Part shown: positions 1-5,483 of the stretch, one piece after another
How positions within the stretch are numbered: position 1 is the first letter of the stretch
Layout: the number at the start of each line of letters is the position of its first letter
Assembly: GCA_964506465.1 (NCBI GenBank)
Contig: CAZDLM010000084.1
Coordinates: 1 to 10,512, forward strand
Source of the DNA: UBA6109 sp964506465
Lineage (GTDB): Bacteria; Desulfobacterota; Syntrophia; Syntrophales; UBA6109
Direction: 5' to 3'
DNA length: 10,512 nt
Position numbers and translations under genes: made by a program
The notes under the pieces: generated by a model
Told to the model about the DNA's origin: nothing
Database searches by the model: none
What the model saw: the letters and a program-made list of their open reading frames with translations, nothing else

Positions 1-2
1 TG

Positions 3-44
3 GAGCTGGGGGCGGAACTGGTGAAAGATATCCAGGTGTACTGA
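3..44 (+). CDS. C-terminal end of an unidentified upstream gene (partial)
   Basis: Reading from base 3 gives thirteen codons, ELGAELVKDIQVY, then TGA at 42-44. The fragment is too short to assign a family. It is preferred as the upstream gene's end because a stop followed by about 130 non-conserved bases and a clean lutA start is the expected arrangement. The alternative is the frame starting at base 2, which stays open into lutA, but its translation is glycine/arginine-rich and looks non-coding. The product could be another part of the lactate-oxidation locus, but nothing visible shows this. Confidence 0.45.
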   Translation, partial: ELGAELVKDIQVY

Positions 45-112
45 ACGGGGCGATTGAAGGAGCGTTCGAGGACCGGCGCGTCATGGCCCACGGAAAAGAA
101 ATGGACGGCAAC

Positions 113-126
113 GGATCGATCGATCC
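113..126. repeat. 14-bp perfect palindrome upstream of lutA
   Basis: GGATCGATCGATCC reads identically on both strands. It lies 50 bases before the lutA start, inside the 131-base gap after the upstream stop. It could be a regulator-binding site or chance, since it contains a short internal GATC-type repetition. No convincing sigma-70 promoter accompanies it: the best -10-like box, CATAAT at 158-163, is too close to the ribosome-binding site. Confidence 0.3.
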
Positions 127-175
127 TGAAGGCCGCTCGTTTGGGCCGGGACTACTGCATAATGAAGGACAATTC

Positions 176-907
176 ATGAAAGCTCAACTGTTTGTCACCT
201 GTCTGGGTGAGAATTTGCTTCCGGACGTACTTCAGAAGATGGTTATGCTGCTGGAACGTCTGGGGGTGGAGTGCGGGTTTCCCGAAGAGCAGACCTGTTG
301 CGGCCAGCCGTTTTTCAACACTGGATTCCAAAGCCAGGGGAAGGAAATGGCACTGAAGTGGATCGATGCCTTCGCGGATACGGAAGGCCCGATCGTGGCG
401 CCGTCGGGTTCCTGCGTGGAATTCGTCAAGCACCGCTACCCGCTGATGTTCGATGCGGGGACTCGAGAGCGCGAGCGGGCCGCCGCAGTGGCCGCGCGCG
501 TCATGGAAATCAGCCAGTTTCTGGTGAATGTCCTGAAGGTAACGGACGTAGGGGCGGTTTTCCCACACCGTGTCGCCTGCCACTATCCCTGCCATCTGAC
601 GCGAGGTCTCGGTGTTCGCGGCGAGCCGGAGGCGTTGCTACGGGCGGTGAAGGGCCTGCAATGGGTTCCGCTGAACGAAGCGGATACGTGCTGCGGTTTC
701 GGAGGGATTTTCAGCGTCGTCTACCCCGAGGTATCGAAAAAGATGATGGAGGCCAAGCTCCGCAATGTCGAGGCCTGCGGTGCGGAAGCCGTGGTGGTCA
801 GCGAACCCGGCTGTCTGATCAATATCCGGGGCGGGCTAAAGAAGATTAATTCAAAGGTCAAGGCGATGCATCTCATCGAGGTCCTGGCCGAGGGAGGTAA
901 AGCTTGA
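176..907 (+). CDS. lutA: LutA-type lactate utilization protein (CCG-domain Fe-S protein)
   Basis: The 243-residue product has two cysteine-rich CCG domains, as in heterodisulfide reductase subunit B and glycolate oxidase GlcF. The first half carries C9, the CCGQP motif (C41-C42) and C80. The second carries YPCH (C139), CCGFGG (C172-C173) and PGC (C213). This is the LutA/LldE pattern, and the length matches the family (about 240 residues). With LutB and LutC it forms a cytoplasmic, flavin-independent complex that oxidises L-lactate to pyruvate. The start at 176 is chosen because AAGGA (164-168) lies 7 bases upstream and the protein begins MKAQLFVTC, like family members. The in-frame ATG at 83 adds 31 residues of low-complexity, non-family sequence. 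The gene overlaps lutB by four bases. A different 2-hydroxy-acid substrate is possible. Confidence 0.92.
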   Translation: MKAQLFVTCLGENLLPDVLQKMVMLLERLGVECGFPEEQTCCGQPFFNTGFQSQGKEMALKWIDAFADTEGPIVAPSGSCVEFVKHRYPLMFDAGTRERERAAAVAARVMEISQFLVNVLKVTDVGAVFPHRVACHYPCHLTRGLGVRGEPEALLRAVKGLQWVPLNEADTCCGFGGIFSVVYPEVSKKMMEAKLRNVEACGAEAVVVSEPGCLINIRGGLKKINSKVKAMHLIEVLAEGGKA

Positions 908-2352
908 AATCGGTGCATCAGAGAATCGATTTCCGCGCCAATACACGATCGGTTTCGCCGAAGATCGCGGCGGCGACGCAGAAGAACGCGCAAACGGCGC
1001 TGCGCAAGCGGGCCGAGGTGGTGGCCGCGATGGGCGAGGAGAACTGGGAGAGCCTCAGGAACATCGCCCATGATATGCGCATGCACACGATCACCCACCT
1101 GGATCGGTATCTCTCCCTCGTGGAAGAGAAAGTGACGGCTGCTGGAGGAATCGTCCACTGGGCGCGCGACGCCGAGGAAGCGAACCGCATCATTCTCGAC
1201 ATCGCCCGCCGCCGCAACGTCAAGAAGGTGGTCAAGGTCAAGAGCATGGTGTCCGAAGAGCTGGAAATCAACCATGCCTTGAAAGAGGCGGGGATCAGCG
1301 CCTTCGAGACGGATCTGGGCGAGTACATCGTGCAACTGGCGGGGCAGCGGCCGTCGCACGTGACGAATCCGGCGCTGCATATGACCAAGGAGGATATCGC
1401 CGAGCTCTTCCGCGAAAAACTGCGCGTGGACGTGCAGCCGGACCCCAAGATGTTAACCGAAATCGCCCGCGAACGCCTTCGTGCGGAATTTCTGACTGCG
1501 GACATGGGAATCTCCGGCGGCAATTTTCTCGTCGCGGAAACGGGGACGCTGGTGCTGGTGACGAACGAGGGAAACGGGAGGATGTGCACCTCCCTGCCGT
1601 CGGTGCACGTTGCCGTCGTAGGCATCGAAAAAATCGTCCCGGATTGGCAGAGTGCCGGCATTCTGCTCAAGCTCCTTGCCCGCAGCGCGACCGGCGCCAA
1701 GATCACCGCCTACAACACGTTCATCACCGGCCGGTGGGAAGGAGGGCCGGAGGAATTCCATCTGGTGCTTCTCGACAACGGGCGCACCCGCGTCCTGGCG
1801 GATGAAATGACCAGGGAAACCCTTTTCTGCATCCGTTGCGGGGCCTGCATGAACATCTGTCCCGTATTCAATCAAGTCGGAGGCCACGCCTACGGCGCGA
1901 CCTATCCGGGGCCAATCGGCGCGATCCTCACGCCACAGCTCCTGGGGACTGCTGTTGCGGGGGGACTTCCCTTCGCCTCGACCCTCTGCGGCGCCTGCGC
2001 CGAGGCGTGCCCGGTGAAGATTCCGATTCCCAACATCCTGCTCCACCTGCGCGGGCGCGTGATGGAAGGAGACCGCATCGAGGCTGCCGTCGCTTCCGCC
2101 TGGATGAGGGTTGCGGCAAAGGCCCTGCGCCTTGTCCTGGGAACGAAGGGCCTGTACCTCCTCGGAGCCCATCTGAACAAGGTCCTCCAGACGCCGCTAC
2201 GGCGCGGGGACTGGATCCCCTGGATGCCGCCGCCTCTAAGCCGCTGGACGATGGCAAGGCCCTTCCCCGCTTTCCGCGGCGATTTCCGCAGGTGGTGGCG
2301 GAATCGAGAGGCGGGGGATTCGTCGTTGCAGGAGAAGAGAGATGAGCGATAA
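904..2352 (+). CDS. lutB: LutB-type lactate utilization iron-sulfur protein (LUD + ferredoxin domains)
   Basis: The 482-residue product is close to the family length (about 475). An N-terminal LUD domain covers roughly residues 60-300 and includes the GISGGNFLVAETGTLVLVTNEGN segment around 200-220. It is followed by two ferredoxin-type clusters: C309-x2-C312-x2-C315-x3-C319-P and C362-x2-C365-x3-C369-P. The C-terminal tail has the Trp/Arg-rich segment usual for LutB. It is the presumed electron-transfer core of the LutABC lactate dehydrogenase. The start is TTG at 904, overlapping the lutA stop (TTGA) with GGAGGT at 893-898 just upstream, which implies translational coupling. Its last 11 bases overlap lutC. 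The identification is firm; lactate as substrate is inferred from the family. Confidence 0.93.
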   Translation: MKSVHQRIDFRANTRSVSPKIAAATQKNAQTALRKRAEVVAAMGEENWESLRNIAHDMRMHTITHLDRYLSLVEEKVTAAGGIVHWARDAEEANRIILDIARRRNVKKVVKVKSMVSEELEINHALKEAGISAFETDLGEYIVQLAGQRPSHVTNPALHMTKEDIAELFREKLRVDVQPDPKMLTEIARERLRAEFLTADMGISGGNFLVAETGTLVLVTNEGNGRMCTSLPSVHVAVVGIEKIVPDWQSAGILLKLLARSATGAKITAYNTFITGRWEGGPEEFHLVLLDNGRTRVLADEMTRETLFCIRCGACMNICPVFNQVGGHAYGATYPGPIGAILTPQLLGTAVAGGLPFASTLCGACAEACPVKIPIPNILLHLRGRVMEGDRIEAAVASAWMRVAAKALRLVLGTKGLYLLGAHLNKVLQTPLRRGDWIPWMPPPLSRWTMARPFPAFRGDFRRWWRNREAGDSSLQEKRDER

Positions 2353-2995
2353 GCGAACAGACCGGGAAATCATCTTCAAGAAGGTGAGAGAGGGGCTTGC
2401 CGGAGTCAGCCCCCAGGGCTTTCCCATGCCGGATACGGCCAAGGCCTTCTTTCGATCGGGCGCGGACGGTGAGAGGGAAATCGACCTCCTTCTGGCCGAA
2501 GTCGTCAAGACGGGCGGTGCCGCCCGAAGGGTCCGTGGGCGTGATGAATTCGCTGCGGCGCTTACGGAACTGGTGGAGCAGGAACAGGTGAGGAAGGCCG
2601 CGGTATCCCACTGCGGGATGACCGGGAGCCTGCAGGTCGGCGGGATACTGGAAAGCCTGAACGTCGAACTCCTCCGTACCGAAGGAAGAGGCCACAATCT
2701 CTCGGCATGCGACCTCGGGATCGTCGCCGCGGACGCCGTTCTTCCGGAGACGGGCACCGTTCTCCTGCGCACGCGCCCGGAGCAACCGCAGGCGCTGTCG
2801 CTCCTGCCGCGCATCTGTCTCGTGCTGGCGGCGCCGTCAGCCTTGCGGAGGGATCTCCACGACGCGTTCGCTCTGGCCGGCGGCGGTAGCCACTTTGTTC
2901 TCGTCAGCGGACCCAGCCGCACCGCGGACATCGAAAAAATCCTGACCTTGGGTGTCCATGGGCCGAAGTTCTTTCACCTGTGGGTCTGCGAATAA
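2342..2995 (+). CDS. lutC: LutC-type lactate utilization protein (LUD domain)
   Basis: The 217-residue LUD-domain protein is slightly shorter than Bacillus LutC (about 240). Diagnostic segments are PETGTVLLRTRPEQPQALSL around residues 135-153, then SGPSRTADIEK (189-199) and LGVHGPKF (203-210), the strongly conserved C-terminal LUD signature. It is the third component of the LutABC (LldEFG) lactate-oxidising complex. The ATG at 2342 has AGGAG at 2330-2334 seven bases upstream and overlaps the end of lutB by 11 bases, so the three genes form one coupled operon. The variable N-terminal half (residues 1-90) carries few recognisable motifs. Confidence 0.9.
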   Translation: MSDKRTDREIIFKKVREGLAGVSPQGFPMPDTAKAFFRSGADGEREIDLLLAEVVKTGGAARRVRGRDEFAAALTELVEQEQVRKAAVSHCGMTGSLQVGGILESLNVELLRTEGRGHNLSACDLGIVAADAVLPETGTVLLRTRPEQPQALSLLPRICLVLAAPSALRRDLHDAFALAGGGSHFVLVSGPSRTADIEKILTLGVHGPKFFHLWVCE

Positions 2996-3013
2996 GGGGG
3001 AAGACCGCACCGC

Positions 3014-3069
3014 TTGACAGGAAACGGGGGTATCTGCTAGGGGGTCTCGCAGACTGGCTACCTGTCTGC
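3014..3069 (+). promoter_or_regulatory. Possible regulator-gene promoter element and adjacent inverted repeat
   Basis: The lutC-regulator gap holds a perfect -35 hexamer, TTGACA at 3014-3019, but no good -10 at normal spacing, so the promoter call is weak. Just downstream, GCAGAC (3049-3054) and GTCTGC (3064-3069) form an inverted repeat. It extends through a T-T mismatch by two more pairs (GG 3056-3057 with CC 3061-3062) around a CTA loop. It could be an operator for autoregulation or an RNA hairpin in the leader. It does not resemble the GTATAC sites found upstream of the dehydrogenase. Confidence 0.35.
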
Positions 3070-3149
3070 TCGCGGATGTGCGGGCGGCGGACATGCGAGA
3101 AGGGGATTACCTGAATTTTTCAGAACCTTGCGGAGCGTCAGGAGGCAGA

Positions 3150-3821
3150 GTGGCCAACAAGCATCTCGAGAAATCGGTCCGGCAGGACATCTATGAGAAG
3201 ATCCGGGACGACATCACCTTCGGACGTCTCATGTCCGGCGAGCGGCTGACGGAGAAAAAGCTGTCGGAACTGTACAAGGTCAGCAGGAGCCCGATCCGGG
3301 AGGCCCTGAGGCAGCTAGAATCCGAAGGCTTGATCAGCTTCGAGAGAAACAAAGGCATCGAGGTCGCGAAACTTTCCGTCAAGCAGGTGCAGCAGATCTA
3401 CGATCTCCGGGAATTGCTGGAGAGCTATGCGGTCCGGATCGCGATTGATAAGATGCTGAAGAAGGACGTCGCCTACCTGGAAGACCTGCACAGGAAGATG
3501 ATCAAGGCGGCCCAAAACAAGGATACGCAGTCTTGGCTCCACAACAATGCCCTGTTCCACGGCTTCTTCCGCGATAAGGCGGACAGTGAGAGCCTTTCCC
3601 AGCTCATCGTCATGCTGAAACGACAGATCTATCGATACCAGTACATGTCGGTCGGCTATCCCCGCTTTTTCGAAACTTACATTGAGCATCACGCGTCGTT
3701 GATCGAGGCCTGCAAGAAGAAGGACGCGGCCTTGGCCGAGAAGACCATGAAGATCCACATGCGGAAGGTAAGAGACGTCATCGCCGATTCCCTGGCGACG
3801 GGCACGGATCGGCTGATTTAG
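3150..3821 (+). CDS. GntR-family transcriptional regulator, FadR/FCD subfamily
   Basis: The 223-residue product has an N-terminal winged helix (about residues 5-75), with the helix-turn-helix around LTEKKLSELYKVSRSPIREA (33-52) followed by ALRQLESEGLI-type wing sequence. An all-helical FCD ligand-binding domain covers about 80-205. FCD domains usually bind a metal through Asp and three His. Here H137, H180 (or H181) and H203 are in place, but the Asp four residues before the first His is Asn133. The GTG start at 3150 is chosen for GGAGG at 3141-3145 and normal family length. An in-frame ATG at 3093 has no good ribosome-binding site. Its position between lutABC and the dehydrogenase operon suggests it controls one or both, in response to a carboxylate-type effector. 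The twin TGTATACAA sites downstream are likely targets (inference). Confidence 0.9.
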   Translation: MANKHLEKSVRQDIYEKIRDDITFGRLMSGERLTEKKLSELYKVSRSPIREALRQLESEGLISFERNKGIEVAKLSVKQVQQIYDLRELLESYAVRIAIDKMLKKDVAYLEDLHRKMIKAAQNKDTQSWLHNNALFHGFFRDKADSESLSQLIVMLKRQIYRYQYMSVGYPRFFETYIEHHASLIEACKKKDAALAEKTMKIHMRKVRDVIADSLATGTDRLI

Positions 3822-3955
3822 TGATCGAAGGCGGTACGGTATTCCATCTCCGGCAGTTCCCCGCGGTTCGCGGCCATGGTTGTCGCCGAAGCGCATCAGT
3901 GGGGTCATCCGGACCAACCGGCCAAAGATATTTTCACGCGAGGAGCATTTTTTTG

Positions 3956-3984
3956 TTGACAAGGGAGCAATCCTTTACTAAAAG
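3956..3984 (+). promoter_or_regulatory. Candidate sigma-70 promoter for the dehydrogenase operon
   Basis: A perfect TTGACA (3956-3961) is preceded by seven T's (3948-3954), resembling an UP element. With 17-base spacing the -10 position reads TAAAAG (3979-3984), four of six matches. Transcription would begin near 3991, just before the first TGTATACAA site, which suits repression. The leader would then be about 280 bases. The -10 is weak, so another start nearer 4275 is possible: TTGACC at 4219-4224 has no good -10 partner. Confidence 0.4.
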
Positions 3985-3998
3985 TCATGTCGAATATG

Positions 3999-4009
3999 AT
4001 GTATACAAT
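3999..4009. promoter_or_regulatory. Operator-like site 1 (ATGTATACAAT)
   Basis: The core TGTATACA at 4000-4007 is a perfect palindrome, and the site approximates ATTGTATACAAT. GTATAC-centred palindromes are typical targets of several GntR/FCD regulators (UxuR/ExuR sites are an example). It lies just downstream of the candidate promoter, and the regulator gene is its immediate upstream neighbour. The same nine bases recur at 4208-4216. Binding by this regulator is inferred. Confidence 0.55.
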
Positions 4010-4014
4010 CAATG

Positions 4015-4038
4015 CCTTATGTATTCTTTGACATAAGG
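4015..4038. repeat. Inverted repeat CCTTATGT-N8-ACATAAGG
   Basis: Perfect 8-base arms at 4015-4022 and 4031-4038 flank an 8-base spacer. Arm centres are 16 bases apart, somewhat more than one helical turn. The element is AT-rich, has no T-run after it and is distinct in sequence from the TGTATACAA sites, so it may bind a second regulator. A TTGACA hexamer (4028-4033) overlaps the right arm, but no -10 follows at the right distance. Confidence 0.4.
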
Positions 4039-4206
4039 TGGGATGCCTGCAGCAAGTTCCCGACGCGGACGTGATGTCGCTCGGGGTGGCCGTCGGAGTT
4101 TTGGTAGGCGGCCGTCGAGTGAGTCCAACCCAGTCAGAGGTCATTTTTTAAAGAGAGTTTTTTCCGAAGTCAGAGAGTGTCTTGCGGCGATGTTGTGTCG
4201 AAAAAA

Positions 4207-4217
4207 GTGTATACAAG
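4207..4217. promoter_or_regulatory. Operator-like site 2 (GTGTATACAAG)
   Basis: The second copy of TGTATACAA (4208-4216) has the same perfect TGTATACA palindrome as site 1, in the same orientation and 208 bases away. That distance is close to twenty DNA turns, which would place both sites on one face of the helix. It lies about 60 bases upstream of the dehydrogenase ATG. A two-site arrangement is compatible with DNA looping by a dimeric GntR regulator (inference). Confidence 0.55.
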
Positions 4218-4274
4218 ATTGACCGTCAATAATATCAACATAGTTTACTATTTTCCACCGAAAGGAGTCCTTCG

Positions 4275-5435
4275 ATGAACCAAATCCTCAGTTTCCGCTC
4301 ACCCAATCTCATTCTTGCGGGCTTCGGCGCCGCAGAGAAACTCGGACCGGAAGCCAAGGCCATGGGGGCCAAGAACGCCCTGCTTGTGACGGATAAGGGG
4401 GTCGCCGATTCCGGCATTGCGGACACCATCAAGAACATTCTCGCCAAAGAGGGCATCGGCGTGGCGGTCTTCAGCCAGGTGAAGCCCGAACCGGACCTGG
4501 AATGCCAGGACGCCTGCATCGCCGCCGCCAAGCAGGGGAAATACGATCTCATCGTCGGCCTGGGCGGAGGCAGTGCCATGGACGTCGCCGCCGTTACCGC
4601 CGTCATGCTGACGAACCCCGGCAAGGTGACCGATTATGTCGGCGCCGATCTGATCAAAACGCCCGGCGTACCGACCATCCTGCTTCCGACGACGGCGGGG
4701 ACCGGTGCGGAAGTCACGCCGAACGCCGTTCTGTCCGACCCGGCCGCCAAGGGGAAAAAGGTCCTCATGAGCCCCTATATCCTGCCCCGGGTCGCCATCA
4801 TCGACCCCTGTCTGCACGTCTCGATGCCGCCTTCCGTGACCTCTGCGAGCGGCATGGATGCGCTGGCCCATGCGGTCGAGTCCTTCACGCATTTTACGAA
4901 AGCGACCGTCATTACGGACGTCTTTGCCAAGGAGGCGATGGTCATGATCAGCCGCAGCATACGCACGGCCGTGGCCAAGGGGGAAAACATGCAGGCCCGC
5001 TATGACATGGCGATCGGCAGCCTGTTTGCCGGGATCGCCCTGGCGAATGCCGGCGTCAACGGCGTGCACGCGCTCTCGTATCCGCTGGGCGTCGAGTATC
5101 ATGTCCCCCACGGCGTCGCCAACGGGCTGCTCCTGCCCTACGTGATGGAGTTCAACGCCATCGGCAACATCCCGAAATTCGCGGAAATCGCCCGCTGCCT
5201 CGGCGAGGACGTCGAGGGCCTGCCCCTCGTGGAACAGGCCTACGCGGCGGCGGAGTCCGTAAAGGCGATCCTGAAGGACATGAAGATGGCGCATTCCCTC
5301 ACGGATCTGAAGATTTCCGCCGACGCGATTCCCGCCATGGCGAAGGCGGCCGCGTCCAATACGCGCCTGCTGTCCGTGAACCCCCGTGCAATGACGGCGG
5401 CGGATGTCGAAGGCATTTATCGGAACTGCCTGTAA
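4275..5435 (+). CDS. Iron-containing alcohol dehydrogenase (group III)
   Basis: The 386-residue product matches the full family length. The N-terminal Rossmann-like nucleotide-binding half carries GLGGGSAMD (GGGS at 97-100, D103) and the PTTAGTGAEVT segment after it. The helical C-terminal half holds the Fe(II) ligands D195 and H199 in GMDALAH, H265 in VHALSYPLG and H279 in VPHGVANG, all present. It should be an active cytoplasmic NAD(P)-dependent alcohol/aldehyde oxidoreductase. The substrate cannot be read from sequence: small diols such as 1,2-propanediol, lactaldehyde, 4-hydroxybutyrate and simple alcohols are all handled by this family. AAAGGAG at 4261-4267 lies 7 bases before the ATG. 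It is the first gene after the control region and is followed by AOR, so aldehyde transfer between the two enzymes is likely. Confidence 0.93.
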   Translation: MNQILSFRSPNLILAGFGAAEKLGPEAKAMGAKNALLVTDKGVADSGIADTIKNILAKEGIGVAVFSQVKPEPDLECQDACIAAAKQGKYDLIVGLGGGSAMDVAAVTAVMLTNPGKVTDYVGADLIKTPGVPTILLPTTAGTGAEVTPNAVLSDPAAKGKKVLMSPYILPRVAIIDPCLHVSMPPSVTSASGMDALAHAVESFTHFTKATVITDVFAKEAMVMISRSIRTAVAKGENMQARYDMAIGSLFAGIALANAGVNGVHALSYPLGVEYHVPHGVANGLLLPYVMEFNAIGNIPKFAEIARCLGEDVEGLPLVEQAYAAAESVKAILKDMKMAHSLTDLKISADAIPAMAKAAASNTRLLSVNPRAMTAADVEGIYRNCL

Positions 5436-5447
5436 CAGGCTTTTTTT
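5428..5447 (+). terminator. Short intrinsic-terminator-like hairpin overlapping the ADH stop codon
   Basis: GCCTG (5428-5432) and CAGGC (5436-5440) form a 5-bp stem whose 3-base loop is the TAA stop codon of the alcohol dehydrogenase. Seven T's (5441-5447) follow directly. The stem is short for full termination and AOR begins only 37 bases later, so partial termination or attenuation between the genes is more likely than an operon end. Confidence 0.5.
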
Positions 5448-5448
5448 G

Positions 5449-5474
5449 AATGCCTGCGAGAATCGGCAGGCATT
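5449..5474 (+). promoter_or_regulatory. Hairpin directly abutting the AOR ribosome-binding site
   Basis: AATGCCTGC (5449-5457) and GCAGGCATT (5466-5474) form a perfect 9-bp stem with an 8-base loop. The ribosome-binding site GGAGG starts at 5475. The left arm also contains GCCTG, which can pair with CAGGC of the preceding terminator-like hairpin, so two mutually exclusive folds exist. It could tune AOR translation or protect a processed mRNA end. Confidence 0.5.
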
Positions 5475-5483
5475 GGAGGATCT

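Larger units (their letters stand above)
3822..4274 (+). other. 453-base control region without a credible gene
   Basis: This is the longest gap in the window and is AT-richer than the genes, especially 3925-4040 and 4140-4260. It holds a candidate promoter near 3956, two TGTATACAA operator-like sites, an 8+8 inverted repeat at 4015-4038, and short direct repeats: GGCCGTCG at 4088 and 4110, AGTCAGAG at 4132 and 4168. Short ORFs crossing it, including a 59-codon one from ATG 4043, have arginine/serine-rich, non-protein-like translations. No convincing terminator follows the regulator gene; the only hairpin seen there, CCGCG-GTT-CGCGG at 3861-3873, lacks a T-run. Confidence 0.7.

Noticed and set aside
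2..175. Open reading frame continuing upstream of lutA, in frame, to the window start (including an ATG at 83)
   Set aside because: The translation is Gly/Arg/Glu-rich and unlike any LutA N-terminus. The ATG at 176 has a good ribosome-binding site and gives the normal family length. GC-rich DNA often leaves frames open by chance.
3821..4036. 71-codon ORF directly after the regulator gene
   Set aside because: It has no ribosome-binding site beyond chance, no family resemblance, and it runs through the candidate promoter and operator.
4088..4175. Short direct repeats GGCCGTCG (4088, 4110) and AGTCAGAG (4132, 4168), considered as a CRISPR or iteron array
   Set aside because: There are only two copies each, of 8 bases with unequal spacing; no array or replication-origin features are present.
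4087..4187. Possible sigma-54 promoter elements (TGGC and TTGC words)
   Set aside because: The GG and GC dinucleotides are not at the required -24/-12 spacing in any combination I could find.
4043..4222. 59-codon ORF in the control region, possibly a leader peptide
   Set aside because: Only a weak GGTGGG lies close before the ATG, the product is Arg/Ser-rich, and it runs over the second operator-like site. There is no evidence of coding selection.
4299..5294. 331-codon antisense ORF opposite the alcohol dehydrogenase gene
   Set aside because: Same shadow effect: a repetitive Arg/His/Gly/Asp composition with no recognisable domain, opposite a gene with all its metal ligands intact.
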